Shown piece after piece: positions 15,366 through 24,645 of a stretch of DNA of 64,000 nt. The DNA is taken from NCBI RefSeq assembly GCF_003590645.1, contig NZ_CP031834.1:682001-746000 (forward strand). The letters are read 5' to 3'. The stretch's first letter is position 1. Every line of letters starts with the position of its first letter. The stretch comes from Mesorhizobium sp. DCY119 (GTDB lineage Bacteria; Pseudomonadota; Alphaproteobacteria; Rhizobiales; Rhizobiaceae). The position numbers were made by a program, and so were the translations under genes. The notes beneath the pieces were generated by a model. The model did not search any database, was not told where the DNA came from, and saw only the letters and a list, made by a program, of their open reading frames with translations.

Positions 15366-16327
15366 GGCTGCACGGGAGATGCCTCAGCCGTTTCGGGTAC
15401 GGGCGAAAGCGGGGCGCTGTCGGCGGAGACCTTCAGGGGCGAGCGCGGATGCAGGAGCAGAAGGGTCGTCAGCAGGCTGGCGACAAGCCCGATCCCGGTA
15501 ACGAGGACCATGTCGGCCGACGTCCAGCCATCCGCTTCGAACGGCTTGCCGTTGAAAAGGGCAAGCGAACTGAACGCGCTCTGATGGGAGACCAGCAGGA
15601 ACGCCACCAGATTGTTGCCGAGATGCGCGCCCATCGCCGCGCCCAGATTGCCGGTCTTGTAGACGAGCAGTGTCAGCACGACGGTGAACAGGCCGATCGA
15701 GGCCAGCCCGGCGGCATTCACCATCATGCTGGTGCCGGGGCTCCAGTGCAGGGAAACGAATGCCAGCCCCGGCAGAAGCGCCCAGACCAGCGGGCTGCGA
15801 AAACGATGCGCCAGACCGCGCAGCAGATAGCCGCGGAACAGGATTTCCTCCGAAGAGGTCTGCAGGAAGATCAGAAGTCCCGCAGGGATCAGAAGCAGCA
15901 GCCAGGACGACAGATCGAGTGAACTGCGCGTCACGTCCGGCTGCAGTGCATACAAAAGCACTTCGGACAGAAGCGAGGTCGCCAGCACGGCCGCCAGCCC
16001 CTTCCAGAAGCCCGGCCACGATATCCTGCGGCTGTAGCCGAACAATGCGCCGAGCCGTTCCCGATGCAGCAGTCGGACCGCTATCCACACGCCAAGCCAG
16101 ATGCCGGCGAAAGAGAGAAGCGAAGCCAGTATTCCCGGAAGCGTTGTCAGGAAGTCCGCATAGGGAAGGCCGGCTTGGGTGGAGAACCTTTCCGCGCCGA
16201 TGATGACGCCGAAAGTCAGGCCGAACCAGCACGCCAGAATTATCAGGACGCCGAAGAACAGACGTAGCAGCGTCGCCTTGTTGGCGCTGCGCCTGTATTG
16301 CTCAAAAGCGGTCGGATCGAGTGTCAT
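15362..16327 (-). CDS. CPBP family intramembrane glutamic protease
   Basis: This 321-residue polytopic protein has about eight hydrophobic segments. It carries the CPBP/Rce1-type motifs: SSEEILFRG (EExxxR) near residue 163, FVSLHW (FxxxH) and GAHLGNN (HxxxN). These residues form the active site of membrane-embedded glutamic proteases. The last 35 residues are Pro/Ser-rich and outside the membrane. It overlaps the GNAT gene by 4 nt and is divergent from the next GGDEF-EAL gene. Substrates are unknown. Confidence 0.9.
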   Translation of the reverse strand: MTLDPTAFEQYRRSANKATLLRLFFGVLIILACWFGLTFGVIIGAERFSTQAGLPYADFLTTLPGILASLLSFAGIWLGVWIAVRLLHRERLGALFGYSRRISWPGFWKGLAAVLATSLLSEVLLYALQPDVTRSSLDLSSWLLLLIPAGLLIFLQTSSEEILFRGYLLRGLAHRFRSPLVWALLPGLAFVSLHWSPGTSMMVNAAGLASIGLFTVVLTLLVYKTGNLGAAMGAHLGNNLVAFLLVSHQSAFSSLALFNGKPFEADGWTSADMVLVTGIGLVASLLTTLLLLHPRSPLKVSADSAPLSPVPETAEASPVQP

Positions 16328-16475
16328 GCAAGCCCCCTTGCCCGAATATACCCAATCTCGGGACCGCGGAAACAGGTTGCGGCTGACAAAAAGGCATTTT
16401 CAACTTAGCTAATGTTAAGAAATTCCAGCTAAGGTACTATGGGGTGAGCATGCGGCTCCGTTTAGAGGGTCATCC

Positions 16476-18233
16476 ATGAATGATGCATCCGACCCTTCTC
16501 ATTCCGAGGGGGTTGACGACCATAGCTCCTACTCCGACGGCACCACCTCGGCTTTAGCCGGCTTTGCCGACACGACGGAACTTGCCCTGATGATGATCGA
16601 TGCGCGCGGCATCATCACCTATGTCAACAAGGCAGGCCAGCGACTGCTCGGCTATGAACGCGACGAAATGGTCGGCTGCACGCTCGACCTGATCATCCCC
16701 GAACGGCTGCGCGGCGCGCACAGCGCCGGCGTGGCGCGCGTCGGCGGCGGCCAGCCGTCGAAGCTCAGCGGCAAGACAGTCGAGGTCGCGGCCTTGCGGC
16801 GCGACGGCACGGAATTCCCGATCGAGCTGTCGCTGTCGGTCTGGCAGGGACCGGACGGCGTGGTGATGGGCGGTATCATCCGCGACATATCCGAGCGCCG
16901 CCAGCGCGATACGCGGCTTCACCGGCTTGCCCATCACGATCCGCTGACCGGCCTTCCCAACCGCGCGCAGGTCAACGAGCGGCTCGGCGCCATTCTCGCG
17001 GCAGGCGGGCAGGCCGCCATACTCCTGTTCGATCTCGACGGCTTCAAGAAGGTCAATGACAATCTCGGCCATGCGACCGGCGACACGCTGTTGCAGGCGC
17101 TTGCGGTGCGGCTGCCGGCCGTGCTCGATGCCGACGCCATCCCGGCGAGAATTGGCGGTGACGAGTTCGCCGTCATTTTGCCCGATGTCGGCGATCCGAT
17201 GAAGGCGTCGGCTGCCGCGCGGTCCATTCTCGATGCCTTCCGGCAGTCCTTCACCATTGGGGATCATGTCCTCAAGCTTGGCGCCTGTGTCGGCGTTGCC
17301 CTCGGACCTGCCCATGGCGCCGATCCGGAAGAGCTGATCGCGAGCGCCGATCTTGCCCTGTCCCACGCCAGGCGCGACGGCAGCCCGGGTTTCAGGCTTT
17401 ATGAGCCGGCAATGCGCAGCGCCATCGCGGCACGGCGGCTGATGAAGGACGAACTGCTTCAAGCCGTCAGCGCCGGTGAACTGGTTCTGCACTACCAGCC
17501 GCAGATCGACCTCGAAAGCGGCGCGGTGTTCGGGGCCGAGGCGCTTCTGCGCTGGAACCACCCGACACGCGGCCTGCTTTTCCCGGCAACGTTCCTGTCG
17601 GTGCTCGAATCCCATTCGCTGGCCCTGCAGGTCGGCTGCTGGATCCTCGACGAAGCCTGCCGGCAGGCCGCCGAATGGCGCAGCACAGGCCTGCCGGAAA
17701 TGCGGATCGCGGCAAACCTGTTTTCGGCGCAGGTAAATGCCGGAAACCTGGCGCAGGTGGTGACCGAGACGCTTGACCGTCACGGTCTGCCGCCGGAGGC
17801 GCTGGAAATCGAGGTGACGGAGACGGTCGTTCTCGAAAACGACGATCGCGTGCTCGCACCCTTCCGCGAACTCCGCGACCGTCAGGTTGGGGTGGCGTTC
17901 GACGATTTCGGCACCGGCCACGCCTCGCTGAGCACGCTCAAGCGTTTTCCGCTGACCACGCTGAAGATCGACCGCAGCTTCGTTCGCGACCTGCTTGTCG
18001 ACCGTTCGGCGGGCGCAATCGTCCAGGCATTGCTGGGCATGGGGCGCAGCATGGGCCTTGATGTCATTGCCGAGGGCGTCGAAACCGAAGAACAGCAGGC
18101 CGTGCTGCTCGCCATGGGTTGCAGGATCGCCCAGGGATATCTCTATGCCAAGGCGCTGCCGGCCGAGGCGTTCACACGCCGGTTCGTCGAGACCAAAGGG
18201 AAGGCCAGGGGCAAGGCCGCCGGATCGCGCTGA
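16476..18233 (+). CDS. PAS-GGDEF-EAL c-di-GMP signalling protein
   Basis: This 585-residue cytosolic protein has a PAS domain (about 30-145), GGDEF (about 150-305) and EAL (about 320-570). The GGDEF motif (IGGDEFA) is intact near residue 226. The position of the RxxD inhibitory site reads LDAD, so product inhibition may be lost, unlike in the GGDEF-EAL protein at 6316-8817. EAL residues AEALLRW, EVTET, DDFGTGHAS, LKIDRSFV and EGVET are kept. The C-terminus is Lys/Arg/Gly-rich. It is divergent from the CPBP gene, with an AT-rich 148-bp spacer. Confidence 0.93.
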   Translation: MNDASDPSHSEGVDDHSSYSDGTTSALAGFADTTELALMMIDARGIITYVNKAGQRLLGYERDEMVGCTLDLIIPERLRGAHSAGVARVGGGQPSKLSGKTVEVAALRRDGTEFPIELSLSVWQGPDGVVMGGIIRDISERRQRDTRLHRLAHHDPLTGLPNRAQVNERLGAILAAGGQAAILLFDLDGFKKVNDNLGHATGDTLLQALAVRLPAVLDADAIPARIGGDEFAVILPDVGDPMKASAAARSILDAFRQSFTIGDHVLKLGACVGVALGPAHGADPEELIASADLALSHARRDGSPGFRLYEPAMRSAIAARRLMKDELLQAVSAGELVLHYQPQIDLESGAVFGAEALLRWNHPTRGLLFPATFLSVLESHSLALQVGCWILDEACRQAAEWRSTGLPEMRIAANLFSAQVNAGNLAQVVTETLDRHGLPPEALEIEVTETVVLENDDRVLAPFRELRDRQVGVAFDDFGTGHASLSTLKRFPLTTLKIDRSFVRDLLVDRSAGAIVQALLGMGRSMGLDVIAEGVETEEQQAVLLAMGCRIAQGYLYAKALPAEAFTRRFVETKGKARGKAAGSR

Positions 18234-18290
18234 TTGCTGAACCAGGACAGCTGCTCTGCCATGCCCCCTTCAAGGTGTTGTGGCCTCCCC

Positions 18291-18707
18291 TCAATCGGTT
18301 CGGCTTATCCGCGCACTCGGCCGGGCAAGGAAGGGCTTGAACGCTGCCGCGACCTTGGCAAGGAATCCCTTGCTGAATGATCCCAATACTTCTGTATTCG
18401 GATCATAATAGAACGAGTGCTCGGCTATGTCGTGATTGAACTCGGAAACTGTAATCCACGCATCTTTCCAGTCGCGGATTCCGGCCCTGCGGCATTCGAG
18501 CTGCGGAATCTCCAACGCGGTCTGATCGGACCGGGGTGGGGTGCCGGAGATGGCCAGAAGGATCAGGTTTGTCTGATTGCCGCTGGGTATAGCAAGCACC
18601 ATGCAGACCGGGCGAGACTTCCGCCCTTCGGTTTCGCCTTTGTCGCGTTGCCATGCCCAAAGATAGGGGAAGCGGATGATTGAACCATTGGCTGGAATGT
18701 CAGCCAC
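18291..18707 (-). CDS. Putative PemK/MazF-like toxin
   Basis: This 138-residue protein starts MADIPANGSIIRFPYLWAWQ and continues with GETEGRKSRPVCMVLA, a beta-rich start with a conserved Arg-Pro like the PemK/MazF toxin fold. Toxins of that fold are usually mRNA endoribonucleases. Its start overlaps the end of an antitoxin-like gene by 8 nt, the classic toxin-antitoxin layout with antitoxin first. The family assignment rests on partial motif likeness and on context, so activity is inferred. Confidence 0.75.
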   Translation of the reverse strand: MADIPANGSIIRFPYLWAWQRDKGETEGRKSRPVCMVLAIPSGNQTNLILLAISGTPPRSDQTALEIPQLECRRAGIRDWKDAWITVSEFNHDIAEHSFYYDPNTEVLGSFSKGFLAKVAAAFKPFLARPSARISRTD

Positions 18708-18960
18708 CGGTTTGGCTTCCTTCCTCTATCAGCCGGTCCAGTTCAGGGCCGATCAACGCTGCCAGTTCTGGCGGTGCCTCATGCGGGCCGTAAACCTTAC
18801 GCGGATCGAGCTGTAATTTCATGGCCTCGAAATCATCGTAGGTCATCAGGACATAGCGGGGTTTACGGTGCTGGGTGATGGTGACCGGCTGGCGATCTGC
18901 CGCCATGGTCACGGTCTTGATGTCACGCAACAGGTCTACTGTCGAAAATTTCCGCATCAT
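18700..18960 (-). CDS. Phd/YefM-like antitoxin
   Basis: This 86-residue protein has the pattern of Phd/YefM antitoxins: an N-terminal DNA-binding part (STVDLLRDIKTVTMAADRQP, VTITQHRKPRYVLMTYDDFE) and an acidic C-terminal toxin-binding tail. I chose ATG 18960, preceded by GAAGGA, rather than an upstream in-frame ATG at 19011, because that extension would be translated from AT-rich operator-like DNA. It overlaps the toxin gene by 8 nt. The dyad upstream at 18970-19008 fits autoregulation by the complex. Confidence 0.82.
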   Translation of the reverse strand: MMRKFSTVDLLRDIKTVTMAADRQPVTITQHRKPRYVLMTYDDFEAMKLQLDPRKVYGPHEAPPELAALIGPELDRLIEEGSQTGG

Positions 18961-18969
18961 GCAATTCCT

Positions 18970-19008
18970 TCGAATAATGCGGAATATACAAATTATTCGA
19001 CTATTCGA
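18970..19008 (-). promoter_or_regulatory. Operator-like dyad upstream of the antitoxin gene
   Basis: TCGAATAAT (18970-18978) and ATTATTCGA (18992-19000) form a 9-bp inverted repeat, and TATTCGA recurs at 19002-19008. The segment is AT-rich compared with its surroundings and lies 10-48 bp upstream of the antitoxin start. Such sites are where antitoxin-toxin complexes usually repress their own promoter. Confidence 0.6.
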
Positions 19009-19083
19009 CAAGGAGCATTCGCAAGGACGTCAAAATCGAAGACGACTTCTGCGATGGAAAATACTCTGCATTCCAGTTGCGGG

Positions 19084-19113
19084 GCCGGACGGCGAGGGCC
19101 GTCCGGCGTTTTT
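19084..19113 (+). terminator. Orphan plus-strand Rho-independent terminator
   Basis: GCCGGACGGC (19084-19093) and GCCGTCCGGC (19098-19107) form a perfect 10-bp stem with a GAGG loop, followed by GTTTTT. Its T-run is on the plus strand, yet no plus-strand gene lies upstream nearer than the GGDEF-EAL gene ending at 18233. It may end an unannotated transcript divergent from the antitoxin, or be used on the minus strand despite lacking a T-run there. Confidence 0.7.
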
Positions 19114-19134
19114 CATCAGGTCATGCGGTCAGGA

Positions 19135-19809
19135 TTATCGCACGACGTAGACGATCCGGCGCGTGCCCGGATCGACCAGGGCCGGCTGGCCGTTCACATA
19201 GACGTAGCGATAGTCGTAGTCGGGAATTTCCTGAAGCTCGACCGTGTCGGGCAGGCCGGCGCCGACGACGACTTCACCGTCGAGATAGACCGGGTCGACC
19301 TGGTGGCTGGTGACGTAGGTGCGCACTTCCGGCGGCGGTTCTGCCGCGGCACCTGCCGAGCCTCCGACCGCCACGCCGGCAACACCGCCGACTGCAGCGC
19401 CGATCGGCCCGCCGATGAGCGCGCCGCCGACAGCACCAGTGGCACCGCCGACCAAGGCGCCGGTTGCGCCGCCGTCACCCTTGGGCGCTTCGACGATGGT
19501 TACTTCGGAATTGGCAGGGCGCTCGCTGAGCACGACGGCCGAGCCGCCGAAATCGCCGGTCAGATAGTCGGCATAGACCCAGCCCTCGCCATCGGCGGTG
19601 ACGACCGAGCACCATTTGCTGTTTTCGATGCAGCCATCGAGCGTGGTGGTTTCGTTTGCGCCGATGAAGCCGACGACAGGATATTGCGGGCCGGGGCCTG
19701 AACGGACATTCAGGTCCGTCACGGCGGTTACATCAGCGGCAAAAGCCGCTCCGGACATGGCAAGCAATGCAATTGCTGCCACTGAGCCAAGAATCTTCGA
19801 TTTCATCAT
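19135..19809 (-). CDS. Secreted SH3b and DUF1236 protein
   Basis: This 224-residue protein starts with a signal peptide (KSKILGSVAAIALLAMSGAA, then FA). It continues with a bacterial SH3 domain (about 25-85; DLNVRSGPGPQYPVVGFI), a glycine-zipper-like Gly/Ala segment (about 105-155) and a C-terminal DUF1236-like domain (about 165-224; GEVVVGAGLPDTVELQEIPD). SH3b domains in the periplasm usually bind cell-wall or surface ligands. Two adjacent ATGs (19809 and 19806) follow GGAGAGAG; either could be used. Confidence 0.88.
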   Translation of the reverse strand: MMKSKILGSVAAIALLAMSGAAFAADVTAVTDLNVRSGPGPQYPVVGFIGANETTTLDGCIENSKWCSVVTADGEGWVYADYLTGDFGGSAVVLSERPANSEVTIVEAPKGDGGATGALVGGATGAVGGALIGGPIGAAVGGVAGVAVGGSAGAAAEPPPEVRTYVTSHQVDPVYLDGEVVVGAGLPDTVELQEIPDYDYRYVYVNGQPALVDPGTRRIVYVVR

Positions 19810-20078
19810 CTCTCTCCGTTTTTGACCCTTCAATGGAGGGATCAATCCCGGGAGGCTCCATGAGTTCCCGCTAAAATGAGGTCATTCGGTGACGATTTCG
19901 GGGCGGGTTGCAGACGGAGGCTGCCGAAACAGACGGTTCTACCTGACCAAACGGAAATTTCATCTTGTTCGCCAGTATTGCTTGCTTTGCTTGTAAACCT
20001 GATCTTAACGGTGACAAATCAAGCAATTGCTGGCAGATAGCGTTTCAGGGACGTGATTCAGGCAATCAGGAGAACAGC

Positions 20079-20897
20079 ATGGCATTTTCTGCCAAGGGAA
20101 AGATTTTTGCCGCCGCCGCCTTCGCCCTGCTCGGTCTTGCGACCGGCAGCGCAAATGCGGCCCAATGCGGCAACACTGCCGCCGGTTTCGAGGCATGGAA
20201 GAAGCAGTTCAGCCAGGAAGCTGCGGCCAACGGCATCAGCAGCCGTGCGCTGAGCGCGCTGGCAGGCACCAAATATGCCACCAAGACCATTTCCGCCGAC
20301 CGCAACCAGCACAGCTTCAAGCTGTCGCTGAGCCAGTTCATGGCCAAGCGCGGCGGCAAGACCATCGCCTCGCGCGGCAAGGCCATGAAGGCGCAGAATG
20401 CGGCGCTGTTCGATCGCATCGAGCAGCGCTACGGCGTGCCCGCCGGCCCGCTGATCGCGATCTGGGGCATGGAAACGGGGTTTGGCAGCTTCACCGGCAA
20501 CCAGAACACGCTGTCGGCTGTCGCGACGCTCGCCTATGACTGCCGTCGCACCGAATATTTCACCGACCAGCTCTATGCAGCGCTGAAGCTTGTGCAGAAC
20601 GGCACGCTGACGGCCGCGACCACGGGTGCGGCGCATGGCGAGATCGGCCAGACGCAGTTCCTGCCGGTCAACGTGCTGAAATACGGCGTCGACGGCGACG
20701 GCAACGGCCGCATCGACCTCAAGGGCAAGGCCGACGCTCTGGCCTCGACCGCCAACTTCCTGCGTGGCCATGGCTGGTCGCGCGGCGGCGGCTATCAGCC
20801 GGGACAGGCCAATTTCGGCGCCATCCAGGGCTGGAATGCAGCCAGCGTCTACCAGCAGGCCATCGCCATCATCGGCGCGGAAATCGACGGGCAGTAA
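20079..20897 (+). CDS. Lytic murein transglycosylase (MltB/SLT_2 type)
   Basis: This 272-residue protein has a signal peptide (AFAALLGLATGSANA-like region, about residues 8-28) and an SLT_2 domain. The catalytic glutamate is Glu132 in GMETGFGSFTGNQNTLSAVA, and GEIGQTQFLPVNVLKYGVDG is the family's second motif. Such enzymes cleave peptidoglycan between MurNAc and GlcNAc, forming 1,6-anhydroMurNAc. There is no C-terminal peptidoglycan-binding domain. ATG 20079 follows AGGAGAA. A repeat element follows before argG. Confidence 0.93.
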   Translation: MAFSAKGKIFAAAAFALLGLATGSANAAQCGNTAAGFEAWKKQFSQEAAANGISSRALSALAGTKYATKTISADRNQHSFKLSLSQFMAKRGGKTIASRGKAMKAQNAALFDRIEQRYGVPAGPLIAIWGMETGFGSFTGNQNTLSAVATLAYDCRRTEYFTDQLYAALKLVQNGTLTAATTGAAHGEIGQTQFLPVNVLKYGVDGDGNGRIDLKGKADALASTANFLRGHGWSRGGGYQPGQANFGAIQGWNAASVYQQAIAIIGAEIDGQ

Positions 20898-20909
20898 GCG
20901 CTCTTTTTC

Positions 20910-21037
20910 CTTCTCCCCGTTCACGGGGAGAAGGTGGCCCGAAGGGCCGGATGAGGGGCAGCACCAAAGCTGGCAAGGTTAGCTCTGCCCCTCATCTGCC
21001 TGCCGGCATCTTCTCCCCGTATAGTGACGGGGAGAAG
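20910..21037. repeat. Palindromic mosaic repeat between mltB-like gene and argG
   Basis: CTTCTCCCCG (20910-20919) with CGGGGAGAAG forms the left hairpin, followed by GGTGGCCCGAAGGGCCGG and ATGAGGGGCAG. The mirror half CTGCCCCTCAT is followed by CTTCTCCCCGT (21010-21020) and ACGGGGAGAAG (21027-21037). It is an intergenic element of the same mosaic class as 3889-4028 and may act as the shared 3' hairpin of the two convergent genes. Confidence 0.75.
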
Positions 21038-21044
21038 AAAGATT

Positions 21045-22268
<1,224 letters not shown>

Positions 22269-22436
22269 TTTACGATCCGGTCCTTCCAGTCGCGGAAAGG
22301 CCACGGCGGCACTCCGCTTTCGGCGGGCACTATTAGCAGGAAAGGCAAAGCGGGCAAGCTTTGCGGGGCGTGAATCACGCTGGCGCGGCAATCTGGTTTC
22401 GGCTAGCTTGCGCCGTTCTCAGCCGGGCCCGAAAAA

Positions 22437-23078
22437 ATGTCGTTCATTCCCGATACCGCCATCATCATCCAGTTCGCCATCGCCACCTTCATCATCGCGA
22501 TCACGCCCGGTCCCGACATGACGCTGTTCGTCGGGCGCGCGCTTTCGGAGGGACGGGCTGCCGGCTTTGCCTGCATGTTCGGGGCGATGAGCGGCATCAT
22601 CATCCATACGGCGCTGGTGGCGCTGGGCTTGTCGGCGCTGATCGTGGCTTCGCCGCAGGCGTTCCTGGCGCTGAAGATCGGCGGGGCCGGCTATCTGGTG
22701 TGGCTTGCCTATCAGGCGATAAGGCACGGCTCGGCGTTTTCGCCCGACATGACCAAGCGCGCGCCGCGCTCGCTGTTCCAGAACTGGGCGACCGGGCTTG
22801 GCATCAATCTGCTCAACCCGAAGATCATCCTGTTCTTCATGACCTTCCTGCCGCAGTTCGTTTCCGCGCATGATCCGCATGCGCCGGGAAAGCTGTTCTT
22901 CCTCGGCGTTCTGTTCATCCCGCTGTCGCTGCCGCTGACTGTGCCGATGGTGATCGCCGCCGACAAGTTTGCCGGGTTGTTGAAGAAGAACCCGACGGTG
23001 ACGCGCATCGTCGACTATCTGTTTGCCGGCGTGTTTTCGGCCTTTGCGCTGAAGATCCTTACGGCGCAGGCGAAGTAA
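22437..23078 (+). CDS. LysE family amino-acid exporter
   Basis: This 213-residue inner-membrane protein has about six hydrophobic helices and the LysE/RhtB hallmark ITPGPDMTLFVGRALSEGRA near residue 25. Further features are GINLLNPKIILFFMTFLPQF and the hydrophobic end. Members export amino acids or related small molecules; the substrate here is unknown. It lies divergently from argG, so export of basic amino acids is a possible but unproven link. It ends 3 bp from the convergent acyltransferase gene. Confidence 0.92.
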   Translation: MSFIPDTAIIIQFAIATFIIAITPGPDMTLFVGRALSEGRAAGFACMFGAMSGIIIHTALVALGLSALIVASPQAFLALKIGGAGYLVWLAYQAIRHGSAFSPDMTKRAPRSLFQNWATGLGINLLNPKIILFFMTFLPQFVSAHDPHAPGKLFFLGVLFIPLSLPLTVPMVIAADKFAGLLKKNPTVTRIVDYLFAGVFSAFALKILTAQAK

Positions 23079-23081
23079 CGC

Positions 23082-23666
23082 TCAGCGTTCCTTGATGCGC
23101 CGGGCAGGCACGCCGGCGTAGACGCCGAATGGCTTGGTCGATCTGGCGACCACCGCGCCGGCAGCGATGACGCAGCCCTTTGCGATGTGGACGCCGTCGA
23201 GCACGGTCGCATGGGCGCCGATCCAGACGTCGTCCTCTATCACCACGCCCTTGCGGCTGAGCCCCTGCGTGTGGATCGGCGCATCGCGATCCCTGAAGAC
23301 GTGATTGAAGGAAACGATGGCGCAGTGGGAGGCGATCCTCACATGGTTGCCGATGGTAAGCGTGCCCTGTCCGTGAAGTATGGTGAATGGGTTGATCGAG
23401 ACATGGTCACCCAGCGTGATGCGGCCGCCGCCGCCGGTGCGGAACAGGACATGCTCCTCGATGAGGCAATGGTCGCCGATAACCACGGAACCGCCTTGGC
23501 CCACCTCGATACTGGCGCTGCTCTTCACGCGCGTGCCCACGCCGATCGCGTAGTTGTTGCGCCAGGCCCGGTAGGTGTTGCTCAGATCCTTGAAACGCGA
23601 ACTTATTTTCTTGCGAAGCGTCAACGATGACTTCCTGATGATGATGATGACGATCAAAACCCCCAT
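23082..23666 (-). CDS. Hexapeptide-repeat acyltransferase (LbetaH)
   Basis: This 194-residue protein has a left-handed beta-helix hexapeptide pattern from about residue 50 to the end. Examples are GGSVVIGDHCLIEEHVLFRT, GRITLGDHVSIN and VVIEDDVWIGAHATVLDGVH, ending AAGAVVARSTKPFGVYAGVP, typical of maltose/serine/colanic-acid O-acetyltransferases. An active-site-like His occurs in CAIVSFNHVF. The N-terminal 40 residues include a short hydrophobic start (GVLIVIIII). The acceptor is unknown, perhaps an envelope sugar. Confidence 0.88.
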   Translation of the reverse strand: MGVLIVIIIIRKSSLTLRKKISSRFKDLSNTYRAWRNNYAIGVGTRVKSSASIEVGQGGSVVIGDHCLIEEHVLFRTGGGGRITLGDHVSINPFTILHGQGTLTIGNHVRIASHCAIVSFNHVFRDRDAPIHTQGLSRKGVVIEDDVWIGAHATVLDGVHIAKGCVIAAGAVVARSTKPFGVYAGVPARRIKER

Positions 23667-23689
23667 CAGGGCGTTTCAATGGCCGGAAG

Positions 23690-24187
23690 TCATCGTTGCT
23701 TGTTGAAATCGTTTTTCCAGCTTCCGGCTGAGTTGCCGGCGACCAGCCAGTAGGCGATGCCGCCGATAAGCCCGGTGCCGATGAGCAGCATGGCCATGCG
23801 CGGGTCGTCGGTGAAGCGGGTATCCGGGGTGAAGCCGCCTTCGGCGTCTCCGATCCTGAGGGTGGCAAGGTGGCGCAGGAAGCCCATGACGACCAGCGAA
23901 ACCACGCCGCCGCCCAGCGCATGGGTCAGCCAGTCGCGCTTGCCGAGCAGTTCTGTGAAGACGATGACGATCATCGCCGGGACGAAGGCGTAATAGGCGG
24001 TGATCAGCGCGACGAAGGGAATGCCGGCGGCAAATGATGCCGTGACCGCCCATGGCGGCGCATCAGTGAAGAAGCCGGCCGCGCCGAGCATCATGACGTT
24101 GAAGAAGGCAGCTGCTGCAAAGGCGGCGACGACATAGCCGATGAGGATGACGAACAGCCGGCCGAGGATGAGGAGGATGTTGGTCAT
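23690..24187 (-). CDS. Membrane protein, paralogue of upstream neighbour
   Basis: This 165-residue protein has four hydrophobic segments at about 5-35, 45-75, 80-110 and 140-155. I do not recognise a named family. It shares layout and the C-terminal motif GGIAYWLVAGNSAG with the neighbouring protein ([14 protein letters not shown]), so the two look like tandem paralogues. Its ATG 24187 overlaps the upstream stop (ATGA), extending the rlmN operon. Function is unknown. Confidence 0.8.
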   Translation of the reverse strand: MTNILLILGRLFVILIGYVVAAFAAAAFFNVMMLGAAGFFTDAPPWAVTASFAAGIPFVALITAYYAFVPAMIVIVFTELLGKRDWLTHALGGGVVSLVVMGFLRHLATLRIGDAEGGFTPDTRFTDDPRMAMLLIGTGLIGGIAYWLVAGNSAGSWKNDFNKQR

Positions 24188-24645
24188 GGCTCGACCTTTA
24201 CCGCAGGCAGGCCGGCCTTGCGGCCCGCGACCACCCAATAAGCTGCCCCACCGCCTAGACCGGCGAGCAGCAGGATCGGCGGCATCAGCGGCTCAAGGCC
24301 TTCGCTGCCGGAGCCGAGGTAATGCGCCAGCACGTAGGCGCAGGCGGCGGCGAAGCCGATCAGGAGACCGGCTGCCGCATAATAGTGCCATCGGCGCCAG
24401 CCATAGAACTCGCTGACAAGGGCGCTGGCCAGTCCGGGCAGGAAGGCATAGCGCGCAATCATGAGGGCCAGGAACGGGATCGCGGCCAGCCGGTTTTCGC
24501 GGGCAATGTCAGGAACGTCCTGAGCGGCTGCCAGGAGATTGGTCTGCTGGAGGCCCTGAACGATCCCGGCGGCCACCAGGCAGGCTGCAAGAAAACCGAA
24601 CCAGACGGCGAAGAAGCGCCGAACCATGGCAAGCGGTCGGCTCAC
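24184..24645 (-). CDS. Membrane protein, paralogue of downstream neighbour
   Basis: This 153-residue protein has four hydrophobic segments (about 10-32, 52-78, 85-110, 120-140). The middle helices [20 protein letters not shown] match IPFVALITAYYAFVPAMIVI in the next protein, so the pair probably arose by duplication. It starts at ATG 24645, overlapping the rlmN stop by 4 nt, and its own stop overlaps the next start by 4 nt. The three genes are therefore translationally coupled. No function is assignable. Confidence 0.8.
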   Translation of the reverse strand: MSRPLAMVRRFFAVWFGFLAACLVAAGIVQGLQQTNLLAAAQDVPDIARENRLAAIPFLALMIARYAFLPGLASALVSEFYGWRRWHYYAAAGLLIGFAAACAYVLAHYLGSGSEGLEPLMPPILLLAGLGGGAAYWVVAGRKAGLPAVKVEP

